From positions 8,190,917 to 8,254,916 of the forward strand of contig JAJEKV010000041.1 of the NCBI GenBank assembly GCA_021234155.1: a stretch of DNA of 64,000 bases. Direction: 5' to 3'. Both the position numbers and the translations under genes were made by a program. The notes under the pieces are model-generated. The model saw nothing but the letters and a program-made list of their open reading frames with translations. It had not been told where the DNA came from and made no database searches. The stretch is from Isoetes taiwanensis. Lineage: Eukaryota > Streptophyta > Lycopodiopsida > Isoetales > Isoetaceae. Shown one piece after another: positions 51,468 through 62,690 of the stretch (positions are counted from its first letter, which is position 1; the number at the start of each line of letters is the position of its first letter).

Positions 51468-53183
51468 TGTGGCGTCCCCTACTGCATTATCACGGTGCAC
51501 TCATGTATATACAACCGGGGAGTTCATCCCCATACCAGCTCGGGTGCCAATACGGGGCCCTCCACATGACTTTGCAACCGTGGCGGGTTCCGGTGGGAAG
51601 AGTGGAAGGGTCATTGCACCCCGTCTCCCTCGGGGCCTACCTAGGCTGCGGGCGTAAACATACATGTCGGTAGCACATACATCAACATCATATGACCATC
51701 GCGAAGGATGGTCCTCCACATATCTGCATAGGCGAAGATCGGCACATCACATAGGGAATCCTACCCAAGGCTCGACACACGGGGATGGACCGACAAGCTT
51801 GGGTCTCGAGTTCATTGCGGGCATGAATTCATGGCAATGGATTTGGGTGGCATAAGAACATGGCCTAGGGTTGTCCCTCCATCCGCCCCTCTGTGCACAC
51901 TTTGCGAGTAGGTTGAAAAAGTGTTGGGACATTTGTAGCCCCATGGGATGCATAGCCAGGGGGCTATATCTGGGGTTACATCTCCCGGTTCCGATGGGGC
52001 GGTAGGGATCTCTCCCTCCGGAGATCTACAATCTTTGACTCAAGGTGACTAGAGACCCCTTTGCCGTGTATTCGACTTGAACTCAATGGAAGGTCATATT
52101 CACCACCTCACGAGTGTCGAGCCCATGCCTTGCCCCCGCAGCGGTGGCAAGCCATTAGACCTAGTCCGCAGTGACCCCGGCGGTACTAACACACCATAGG
52201 GGTCGTTCAAGAGTCGAACATGAACCTCCTTATAAGCCGGTCTGGCCCCTTCACCCACAACCGGTGTGTGGCTCTTGTGCCTGAGGCGCATCTATAGTGT
52301 GCTAGAGAGGCTACTCTAGGAGCATCAACTACAAAGCTTTAGGTCTCTACCCCCCTTCCCAATACACGGAGTTCATAGAGATACATCATCCATATACATC
52401 ACAGAAGAACTAAAGAACAAGATCTAATCTATATCATAGAGTTAGGTTCTTTAGTTAGAATCTGCTATCTAGAGTTCTAGAGGGCTGCTATGGCCAATCT
52501 AATAGGCTAAACCTACTGATTCAATGCCTAAGATAGGGTTTAGACTATCTAATTGGCCAAATACCTGATCCTTGAGGGGCTCCTCCTGACCTGAGCTCGA
52601 CCATCCTGCTGAAACGCTCGAATCTAGGGAAACTAAGGTTGCAATTCTCCCAGTCAGAGTCTGGGATGCGGTTTTGGCTGTTGAGGCAGCCAAAACAGAG
52701 TTCTGAAGCCCTAAAATCAAAAATTAGGTTAGTTAGGGTTTCCAACCCTATATAGACAAGGGGGTGGCTAGGGTTTCCAATTATCCCCTTTTGGCATGTG
52801 GGATAATTGGTAATGGGCCCACTTGCCTTTAAGGGCTAGGTGGCCAAATGTGCCCACATGGAAATGTGTGCACCCAAATGTGCTCACATGGAAATGTGTG
52901 CACATTAATGAATGTGTACATTGGAAAATGTGCACATTACTTGCACCTATGGGTATGGCCCACTTGGAATCAAGTGGCCACATGGAAATGTGTGCCCACA
53001 TTAATGTGTACATTGGAAAATGTGCACATTAATACTAATGCACATTCTTAGCAAGTTGCCCCCTAGGGGCTACCCACTTGGCTATACGTTGGCGTACACG
53101 TCAATCGGGGTGGCGTGTCGCGGCGTGGCGTGTGTGATACAATATACGTCCCGGGGCGTATCTTTGTCTTTGGAAGCGTCACA
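51468..53183 (-). repeat. 5' LTR of inner element (right side)
   Basis: 1716 bases, TGTGGCGTCCCC...GGAAGCGTCACA on the plus strand. The first 830 bases differ from the left LTR mainly by CAG-to-CGG changes and small indels; the rest is almost identical. Confidence 0.95.
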
Positions 53184-53188
53184 AGTAA
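53184..53188. repeat. target-site duplication AGTAA, right
   Basis: AGTAA after the inner element, identical to 39909-39913 before it. Confidence 0.95.
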
Positions 53189-53525
53189 TATGGTAAGGCT
53201 AGTTCCAAGGTAGGAATTAGTTAGAATAGCATGTTTAAATTACTTAAATTACTTAAAAATGTGCAAGATCTCACAGCTCGCGCCTGGTCAAAGAACTAAA
53301 CTTTAGTTTTTGAGCGAGGCGCAAGCTGTGAGACATCGAGCCAAGAACACACTAAAGTTGATGAATTTGAGAAAAGTAATATGGTAAGGCTAGTTCAAGA
53401 TAGGAATTAGTTAGAATAGCATGTTTAAATTACTTAAATTACTTAAAAATGTGCAAGATCTCACATTTCGGCGCTGGTCAAAGAACTAAACTTTAGTTTT
53501 TGAGCGGGGGGCGCTACTATGAGAC
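53189..53525 (+). repeat. structured leader repeats, units 3-4 of outer element
   Basis: Unit 3 has TCTCACAGCT at 53269-53278 and AGCTGTGAGA at 53324-53333; unit 4 starts 190 bases later and its stem is damaged. The surrounding text (AGGAATTAGTTAGAATAGCA, TTAAATTACTTAAATTACTT) is the same as at 39740-39800. Confidence 0.85.
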
Positions 53526-55413
53526 CTCCAAACTTTGAACTTCCATAACTTGAGCTACAGAGCTCCAAATCGCCTGAAAATTGTTGCAATAGGACCGTTA
53601 GACAGCCTAGAATCCATTTATGACCTCAAATTAGGCTAGAAATGTCAAACCCCAGCTCAAAATGACCAAAATTCCTCAAACCCTTGAATTGTTTTTCCAA
53701 ACTGTGGTTTGTTTGTAAATAGAAGCATACCCCATTAGTACCTCATAAAGTATTGCTCTCGGCTCAAAGCTGATGCCTTACTCCTAGATAGAAGTGCCCA
53801 AGAACACCCCTTTGTTATAGTCATCTAGACCTCAAAGATAGTAACCCAAGTCCAATTTGTTGGTACATCACCTCTGCTCATGCCAAAGGCATAAACCTTG
53901 ACCTAATTTTGTGTCCTTCTAATAGAGTTTGACTTATATAGCCGCCACATTGACACTCCCTATTGCCAGGATACCTAGAAAGGAGCTAGAGCCTAGAGTT
54001 GCCCAAGTCACTCCATGGGTAGAGATTGGACTCCCCCAAACCAACTTTGCTAGGATCTTAGAGTATGCCTCAAACATCATGGAGGTTTTGCAAAACAAAC
54101 CTCAATTCATGCCATACCACACGTCCTAATGCCCATAGACTTGTAGATTATAGATACGTCTCCAGTAATGCTGCTCGAGCCATCTTGCTTGCTTATAGAG
54201 CCCAAAATCTTGTAGGAGAGCCCTTCAAGTAGACCCTTAGACTCTAGAATATACGAGCGTTGCTTTCGGAGTACAGGGCCAGAGCCACAGAAGAGCTAGA
54301 GGCGCAACTTCTGGAAGACATCAAGGGCCTAGCCGATCTACAAACAGATAAGGAGAGGAGACCGAAAAGACAGACCCAAGAGAGGGAAGCACAACGACAA
54401 ATACCTCAACCGACAAACGAGGAGAACAGGACACCATCGGCCTATCATCAATCTTCATCAAATGAGGATCTCGACGTCTTCACCAAATCGATGCACACGA
54501 GTTTCAAATGGAAGAACGCAAGGCAGCAAAATACAGGTGCAGGAAGACGTTAGACATCGATGCCGCGTTAGCATCACGAGCTAGGGCCAGAGGGCATAAT
54601 CTTCCGTCGAGGAGAGAAGTCATGGCGACACAGGAGCGTATAGAAACTGGAGGGAAGACAACCACGACCTTGCAGCCCAGCAGCTCAAGCGAATGTCATG
54701 CAACGTCAACAAAAGGAGCAACCAAGCTAGGCAACCACAAAGCACCTAAGGCTGACCCGGATGAGCTTCCAGCTCTCTTGCACCAGCATGAGAACTTTCA
54801 TCGGTTCCAATAAGTAGGAGACCATGAGGGGGAGGAGACGCATATCAGGGAACATCTCCGACTTGAAGGCCTATATCAGCATTAGGGGCAAGATCAAGGA
54901 GGAGAATATTCTCCTCGAACAAGAATTCCGGACCCAGAAACACCTAGAAACCAAAGGAAGGACGACTTTACTACGTCAGCCAAGGAGTCCGAGACTCGAA
55001 TGGATAGGACCCAAGGGACGGAGGAGACAACCTAGCCAGCAGGTACAAATCACGCAAAGGCAACCAGAAAGGAGCTATAATAGGTGCAATGGAGATGATC
55101 ACACTCCCAGGCACAAGAGAGGCACCTTGGAATGGAGCAAAGCCCAAGCAACAGGAGCCGCACTCAGAAATTCAACCTGCGGAGGAATGACAATGCCTGC
55201 CTACCGACCACGATCTCAGAGCTTCGAAGAAATTCAAGAATGCCCGACTGCAACAGCCAGGTGATCCTACTCAAGCGATCAACGGCACCGCACAACGGCA
55301 ACCTTGCAACGACACACCGCATGTAGGGACGTTGAGCGGTCACCGCATTCCTCACGACGAATATACACATTAAGGAGGAGCATCTTTCTCAAGGGATCAC
55401 ATCGACGAACACT
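53526..55413 (+). other. gag-like remnant of outer element
   Basis: Short plus-strand frames (53929-54129, 54260-54553, 54508-54813, 54824-55264) are rich in charged residues and glutamine, for example ATEELEAQLLEDIKGLADLQ. The character suggests a decayed gag, but there is no diagnostic motif. No zinc knuckle or pol follows. Confidence 0.35.
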
Positions 55414-55421
55414 CTTCGCAA
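55414..55421. repeat. target-site duplication CTTCGCAA, left
   Basis: Eight bases repeated exactly at 56243-56250, flanking the hAT-type element. Confidence 0.95.
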
Positions 55422-56242
55422 CAGGGTAAAAATTATGGGCAACTATTATATTTTATGTTATTAACCATGGGCGATTTTCTAGTGTCTTTATATTTTTATT
55501 AATTAATATATGGGCAATTTTTCTGAACAAAAAAAAAAAATAAATTATTCTGATGGAAAATACAATTTGGTTTACAAGTTATTTTTTCCCATTCTTACAA
55601 AACTTCAATAAACTAACATCAGCTATTGAGGAATGAAATACAATTTATTTAGTCTTGGCCAAAATTTCGTATTGAACATCACACCCCTATGTCTTCCACA
55701 CCAACTGTTTGTTATGGTGGTCTAGTACTAGCTGTTATGGTGGCTTTTCCATAAACATTTTGATAATTCCTTTGTGCATAAACAATGGGTTCTACAAATC
55801 TCTGTAAGCTTAAAGAGACCGGTGCTACAATTGGTGCTAGAAAATCTCTACTTCCAAATCTCTGAGTCATTACAGAGGTCGTTGTTATGAAATATCTGCC
55901 ATAAAATCTTGCTATATCAGGTCTAGCTCGAAAATACCTATGTCGATTATGAACAATGGTTATAACGAAGAAGGTTATCCCTCATTAATGTCAGTCATTT
56001 TATGCAATTTTTTAAACTTATTATTTTTGAAGATCATATATGGGCTAATCCATTTTTAAAATACCCATAAAAGAATCATGACATGGGCGATTTTATCTTC
56101 TGGCAAGATAAAAAAGAATTACACATGGGCGATTGCACATACCAAAAATACAAAACTGATCCTACTATTCTCTCAAATCTTAATACAAGAATTAGAAATA
56201 AAATAGCCCATTTGCGATTAATCGTCCTTAATTTTTACCCTG
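55422..56242. mobile_element. non-autonomous hAT-type DNA transposon, 821 bp
   Basis: Terminal inverted repeats CAGGGTAAAAATTA (left) and TAATTTTTACCCTG (right), 8-bp duplication CTTCGCAA. Length of duplication and CAGGG-type ends fit the hAT superfamily. No transposase. Subterminal words TGGGCGATTT / TGGGCAATTTT occur near both ends (about 55468, 55508, 56083, 56118, and GCCCATTTGCGAT near 56206), as expected for transposase-binding repeats. It contains a poly(A) near 55528. Confidence 0.92.
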
Positions 56243-56250
56243 CTTCGCAA

Positions 56251-59200
56251 CTGGCCTGACGAGCTCGGATCAGACATGAAGCTCAACAATAGTAGCAACA
56301 TCTCAAGGAATCCCGGAGTCAACCAGAACGAAGAAGACGCAGCAAAACCGAAGAATCAAACGCGATAGGAGGAGGGGAAACCCTAAAGGAGTATAAACAT
56401 TTAAGTAGATCTTCGCAATTGTTTTGGAAAAGTGGATGAATTAAAATCCCAATGTAAATGCGTATATGTCTATTGTATATCTCGGGCGCTCACAGATATA
56501 GTGGGGAAACATGAGTTTACAGTCAGGTTTTATGGATTTAGCGCGTAGATCAGGAAGCTCCTTCACTTCGACTACCAAATGAGGAAGCAAGGAAACACAA
56601 CTATAGCCCAAGATCCAAATGGAAGAGCAAGTACGAGGGAGAAATGACCAGAGGCCAAGACACTTCCGGAAGTGCCCTCAAGTAGAAGACCGCTCGTCCA
56701 CCCAATGTCAGAATAAGAGACAACACCGGTCATGTCAAGATCATCAGCGCCGCACCAGGACATCGTCAGGGCGCAACACTACCTCTTGTGGCAGCGGCAA
56801 CACTTGACGAACTTATGACACGAATGGCCTCAACAATAGAAGGAGGAACGACCCGACATCAACGAGCCAACTAAGAAGGCAACATCTCGACGACCATAAT
56901 TCCACCTTGTGGTAATATAGGGTGATGCGCTATGACACACGTATTAGATGGAGATGCACTTACGAAACGCACCGCGACGAGGAGATATGCCTTCAACAAC
57001 TAGGTGATGGCTTCGTCAGGTACTCCTACCAGTAATTAGAAGAGAAGAAGCCGATCGTATCTCCGACATGTGGGACATCAAACGCCCAAGGCAGAAGCAT
57101 TCGACACCTTAACGACAAGGATAGCAACTGAAGCAACTTCGGCAAAAAGAGAGTTCAAGATAATAGCCAGGCTATTCAACGACAAGAGTATATCTAAGGC
57201 AGGTACTTCTTCAACTCAAGGGTCAACCTGCGCGGATATAAGGATCCATCATCCCGACAACCTAGCCAGCAGAGAGGAGAGCCATGATGCTTTACTTGCC
57301 AGAGAGACCGACATGCACAGAGGGACAAAGGTGAGGAACTGAAAGCTGGAGAAGTGCTAGCAACCGATTCCACGAGCTCCCTAGAGGCAACAGGAGGATC
57401 AAAACTGACGAGCACAATCAAAGTCACCGGAAGGTACCTCAAGACAAGAAGACGGCATAGCACTGTGGAACGTGACAAGGTCTAAGCCATGTGATCGAGG
57501 GGATCAAACAAGTAAGATTGAAAGCTCGATGGAGAAGCAACGAGGCGAGCCGAGCCAATGACTTGCACACGGACTTGCATGCAACTTGGTGAACCCAAGG
57601 ATCGACGATTCAAATAACAACTCCAGAGGAGTATAGCCAAAGGAATCGCACACAACCTCAAGAGACGCCTCCAAATAGCTTCAAGTATCATGAAGGGGGG
57701 AACAATTACAGCCCGAGAACAGGATCAGGAAGCAGACCGAAATGTCGAAGCATCAACGACCGGCACACCTTTAGTTAGAATGTGATGCAAAGCGTGTTGT
57801 GCCATAATCGACAAACATCGCAGGGCCCAAGTATATCAACAAGTTACCCCGGAGCACGAGCTGACGTACAAATAGGAGGATATAGATCGTCAACACTATT
57901 GCACCGGGAGGAACACTGATGACATTGCCAAGGAGTAGGTGTGCAACTCGAAGGAAGGCACAAGGGGGACCTAATAGCTCTAGTACTAATTGTAATCATG
58001 TAAGTTATATGCTTTGCATATATAGTTCCCTTGTTATTCCTTTCCCCCCCATAGCGTAACAGATCAAAGGAAGAGATGTCAGGCAATTTGCAGGGGTGAA
58101 GCAATCAACATCCTCAATACTCTTCGGGCAACAAGAGGACTCGATGTATGAGACGTCGATGGAGTCGAAGAAACAATATCAGATACAGAGTCGTCCTTTA
58201 GCTGCCAAGACAAAGAGTTCAAGATGAAAGATCTTTTTCAACGGTGCCACCTTCAGGCTTTTGAAAAGCGGCATGGAAGATTTCAAGTGATCAGCTACGT
58301 CATCAAAGCCACCAGCAATGAGAGGCTTCTAACGAACAAAGTCAACCTCGACATCAAAGAGGAGCCACCGTCAAGGAGACTGAAGCATCGAGCGACTTAG
58401 AAGAACGTTACCTTGCTACTTCAAGCAGGCAATGAGTGGATGAGCTTCTAGCAAGCTCAAGGATCTAAGGCCATGCGGCCTAGTAGGTTAAATGTAGGGA
58501 TGGTAACATCCATATTGGGATTAGAAGGCATTGTTAGATATTCTCGCCGAAAGGATTGCCCCAATATTGAGCTAAGCGTCAAGGATTGGGAAGGAAACGC
58601 ATAGGAGTGACTAAAATTATACACGATTGTTAACAGACATCCAACATATTGAACCACTTGGTGAGATTGATCACCTCGCTAAGAAGGAATTATTACTAGG
58701 ATAATTGTTGACCATGTGTAAATCTAGTACCTCCAAAAGAATAATCCAACCGAAAGAAAAGAAGTAATCTAACAAGTCCGGCCAACTTGTTACGATAACA
58801 TCAATTCGATTGGTCGGAATATTCCAAGAGTTTAAATAACTAAGAAAGGGGGGATCTCTAGAATGCAAAGAATAATACATGTAAGGTACATCTAAAATAA
58901 GAATTATAGTAATCAAATAGTCTTTTGAGACAAAAGGAATTGTCGTCATGACAAAACCTTGTGGGTTAGAATCGTTCTAACTAAGTAGGTAACCCATAAC
59001 TATATTGAAATAAATGATAACATAATATGTGCATCCATCTTAGATGGTTATATATGTAGCTAAGGCTAGTAAATTAATGCGCTAAGTAAGAAGCGTATAA
59101 CCTCTTAAGGGGAGAGAATAGATATGACGTTGTGTACAACGTCATTGAAGGGGTGCAGGACCATTTTCTTTTCGAAGAAAGTGGGAGGGCTCAATCTTAT

Positions 59201-59957
59201 GATTGAACGTACTTGCATCGAATTGACCGACCCGTAGAATAGAGTTCACTCTGGCAATGGCCGAAGCGAATAGAGTGTAAGATAGATAGATACCTTAGGC
59301 TCAGGAGGCCTTCAACGTGCGAGACTGGCGTAGTAGCTATCTACACCAATGAAGTGGAGCAAAACTATGGGAGCAATGCAACGACCAAGTCATCTCCAAA
59401 TTACTCGACGCCGGCTCAATTCTAGCCTTAGGTAAGGTGTGCGCATGCATTATAAGCTTTAATGTGTCTTATAGATAAGTAAATATAGATCCTAATAACT
59501 GGATAGAAATTGTTGTACGTATATGTATCATAGGGAAATAAGTTAAATAACAACGGTAATGTGAGGTAGCATGTTAATTAATCCTTCGCAAGGATGCAAT
59601 TCCTTCCAAGGATAGCTATATGACCTCGGGTCCTTATAAATATAAATAGAAAATAGAATTCAGATATACTTAAGTGCATCTTAGGGATATACTTCCAAGG
59701 GTAAATGCAGGACCCAAGGAAGAGAATAAGAAGCACATCTAATTCTTGTGTATGATAGTTAAAACCTTGTCTATGATACAATAGGTCTAAATCAGGGTTA
59801 TTGTTTAAATAATCGCGATCTAAAAGTCGTTAAATATTGCAAAGCTTAGAGTAAATATAATTGTACTATCGGAAGTAATGTATCCGATACTATGATAATG
59901 TTAATTCATAAATATTACCTTAGGGTAATTATGTTAATCACATGCATTAAAGGAGCC
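56251..59957 (+). other. internal region of outer element, no recognisable coding
   Basis: About 3.7 kb of purine-rich plus-strand sequence up to 58.4 kb, then AT-rich. Frames are short and give no known domain on either strand. If it derives from pol it has decayed beyond recognition by eye. Confidence 0.5.
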
Positions 59958-59977
59958 AAAAAAAAAAAAAAAAAAAA
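59958..59977 (+). repeat. A20 run inside a short inverted repeat
   Basis: Twenty A residues flanked by GGAGCC on the left and GGCTCA on the right. No LINE or SINE body adjoins it. Confidence 0.8.
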
Positions 59978-59989
59978 TCGGCTCAGGCA

Positions 59990-61167
59990 TGTCGATTTGT
60001 GTTTAGATTAATCTCATGTGTAGTTAAGATTAATCTACGCATGCAGCCTATGCTAGGTATGGGTTGCATGCGTAATTACCGATGATGGGACCACTACGGT
60101 GATCTCTAGGACGTGGTGTAATGTCAATGTAGGCATGACCGCGGTTCCGCTTGGATGAGTGGAAGGTAGATTAAAAAGCTACTTCCGTCCCACGGAAGTA
60201 GACGACCTCGAGAGATAAGAGGTCATTCAGGAACGCATTGATAGGAAAAGCACCTCTAGCCCCATATATGCATTGATAGGAGGAATCTGTCCTTCACGCC
60301 CCATATACGGGAAGGACCTATCCTCCACGTTGGGCAACTAAAGGTGTAGGCATGAGCGGCATATAGGCATTATAGGGCGCTGTCTCCACGGCCACGATGG
60401 AAGAAGCATCCTCTTCCTACGCCGGGAGATTAGCCATGCATTCATGTAGATAGGTGGGGTGGTCACCATATAACCAAAATTTTATTAATAATTAAAATGG
60501 TAATAATGTAGTGTCGACCTGCATGCCAATAGAGCGCTCCAGAGGGCAAGGGGGTCGAGCTACGAAGACGGGCAACACAAATTTTGTTATAATGTGTTGC
60601 AAGGGATGAAGAGTACCTTAGAAGTGTAAATTTTGTATGAAATTGATAAACTTTGATAAACTTAAATGTTGTATTAAGTAGGGTTAATAATTACCTTGCG
60701 TGGATTAAGTTATGAAGTGATAAGTTAATTGGATAATGAAATAGTATAGTAATGTCTTAAACATTACCTTAGAGTAATTCTAATAATTAAGATAGTAAGT
60801 ATATAATCATAGATATTGTAAAATTAATGCAGGATTTAAGTGCGAAGACTTGCAACACAAATTTTGTTGGAATGTGTTGCAAGGAATGAAGAGTACCTTA
60901 AATAATAATTGTATATGAAAGTGTTAAATTGCGATAAACTAAATGTTGTGATAACGGAGACTAATAAGTACCTTGTTTTAATAGAAGTTACGAATTGACA
61001 AGTTATTTGATAATGTAATGGCGTAATAATGATTTAAAAATATTACCTTAAGGTAATTTTAATAAATGTGTAAGTATTATAGTAGTATATCGTATGCATC
61101 AGGTTGATTGCAGGTTAGGAAGATTCCAAGGTGGGGAGACCCACGATGCTGCGGACATCATCATTTC
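59990..61167 (+). other. 3' region of outer element with about 280-bp direct duplication
   Basis: 59990-60620 matches the inner element's 3' region. Then GGCAACACAAATTTTGTTATAATGTGTTGCAAGG-type sequence at about 60565 recurs at 60853, each followed by GAAGAGTACCTTA, AAACTTAAATGTTG-like text and ATTACCTTAGAGTAATT-like text, giving two tandem units of about 280 bases. CAACACA / TGTGTTG can form a stem in each. Confidence 0.75.
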
Positions 61168-61180
61168 AATGTGGGGAGAA
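61168..61180 (+). promoter_or_regulatory. polypurine tract of outer element
   Basis: AATGTGGGGAGAA immediately before TGTGACGTTC of the 3' LTR, matching the inner element's tract. Confidence 0.85.
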
Positions 61181-62685
61181 TGTGACGTTCGGCCGAAAGA
61201 TACACGGTCCCGGGGCGTATCAGATCTTTGCACCGCCACGCCGCATACGCCGTCCCAATCGGCGGTAATGCGCCCGGCGTACCCCAAGCAAGGGGCCCTA
61301 GGGGGCAACTTGCAATGGTGCGCACACACTTAGCAATGCGGCGCACCTTTAGACCTTTAACCCATTAAAGGTAGACCAAGGGTCATGGAAAACCCTAAAC
61401 CTAAGCGATAGCCCACATAAGGCATCAAACCCTAACATTCCCTTTTTCGCCCACGACCTTCCGAGCTCCCGATTCACGGCGCCGAGGAGTCAATTCCAAC
61501 TCCCACGATCCGCACAGGCGCCTGACTAGTCGGATCATCCCTCCGACCGCATCCCCGGCGCGAGCAGGGGACATGGACGCCCGGATCGAGAGGAGTGAAC
61601 CAGGGAGCAGGTATTTAGTCGATTGAATAGCTTAAACCTTGTTCCAGCCTTCGAACCAGTAGGTTTAACCTATTAAATCGCCCTTAGCAGCCAAGTAGAT
61701 CCTGAGATTGACTCTAACTAAAGAACCTAACTCTATGTATTAGATTAGTTCTTATTATTTATGTTCATAAGATGGACGGATGCATTCTGTGGACTCATTG
61801 TATTGGGAAGGGGGGTAGAGACTTAAAGCTTAGTAGATGATGCTCCTAGCTAGTCCCTCTTAGTGCGTTACTAGAATTCGGCCTGTGCACAAGAACCCCA
61901 CCTGGTTGTGGGTGAAGGGGCCAGACTGGCTTAGAATGAGGTTCGAGTTCTGACCCTTGACCGATCCTCCGGGTGTGTAGGGCCTCACAGGGGGATCGAG
62001 TGACTAGGTCTAATGGCTTGCCACCGAGTGTGGGTAAGGCATGGGCTCGACACCCGTGGGGTGGAGTTCACCTTCCAGTGGGTTAAGTCGAATAAGGGCA
62101 GTGGCCCTCTAGTCATCTTGGGTCAGCATGTAGATCTCTGGAGGGAGTGATCCCTACCTGCCCCATCGGGACTGGGGAGATGTAATCCAGGAATAGCCCC
62201 TTTGGCTATGCACCCGGCGGGCTACAGTCAGGTCCCAACACTTTTCAACCTACTCGCAAAGTGTGCACGGGGAGGGGCGGATGGAGTGGACAACCCTAAG
62301 CCATGTTCTTATGCCAGCCCAATCCATTGTCATGATTACATGCGCATTGAACTCGGAGGCCCAAGCTAGTCGGGTCCTTCCCCGAGTCCGAGCCTTGGGT
62401 AGGAACTTCCTTTGTATTGTGCTGATCTTTGTCTATGCAGATATTGATGTGCCACCCTTCGAGGTGGATATATGATGTTATGTTACTGACGTGTATGTTT
62501 ACGCTTCCGCAGCTAGGTAGGCCATGAGGAAGACGGGGTAAAATGACCCCTTCACTCTTCCCACTGTGGACTCTGGGCGGTCACAGTGATATGTGGAGGG
62601 CCCTGTATCAGTGTGGAGCTGGTGCGGGGGATGAACTCCTGTTTGTATACGGTGCGGGCATCGTATATGAGTAGGGGACGTCACA
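61181..62685 (+). repeat. 3' LTR of outer element
   Basis: 1505 bases, TGTGACGTTCGG...GGGGACGTCACA. Ends exactly at the second TCATG. Largely identical to the 5' LTR; patches of difference lie at 61195-61280, 61470-61590, 61965-61990 and 62155-62230. Confidence 0.95.
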
Positions 62686-62690
62686 TCATG
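62686..62690. repeat. target-site duplication TCATG, right
   Basis: Copy of 37901-37905; coding sequence of the interrupted gene resumes directly after it. Confidence 0.95.

Larger units (their letters stand above)
39914..53183 (-). mobile_element. inner Ty3/gypsy chromovirus, same LTR family, reverse orientation
   Basis: LTRs at 39914-41622 and 51468-53183, flanked by the 5-bp duplication AGTAA (39909-39913 and 53184-53188). On the minus strand it has primer site, long leader, gag, protease, RT, RNase H, integrase and chromodomain in order, all with frameshifts. It inserted into the leader of the outer element. As the only copy with pol, it represents the autonomous partner. Confidence 0.9.
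37906..62685 (+). mobile_element. outer LTR retrotransposon, non-autonomous derivative (LARD-like)
   Basis: Two LTRs of about 1.5 kb in direct orientation begin TGTGACGT and end ACGTCACA (or CGCGTCACA), flanked by the 5-bp duplication TCATG at 37901-37905 and 62686-62690. A primer-binding site follows the 5' LTR and a purine tract precedes the 3' LTR. Without the inner element and the hAT element the internal region is about 8.5 kb, with no recognisable protease, RT or integrase. It shares leader, LTR and 3' region with the inner element. Confidence 0.9.

Noticed and set aside
59958-59977. A20 run as a LINE or SINE tail
   Set aside because: No element body precedes it, no target duplication was seen, and it lies within the 3' region of the outer LTR element.
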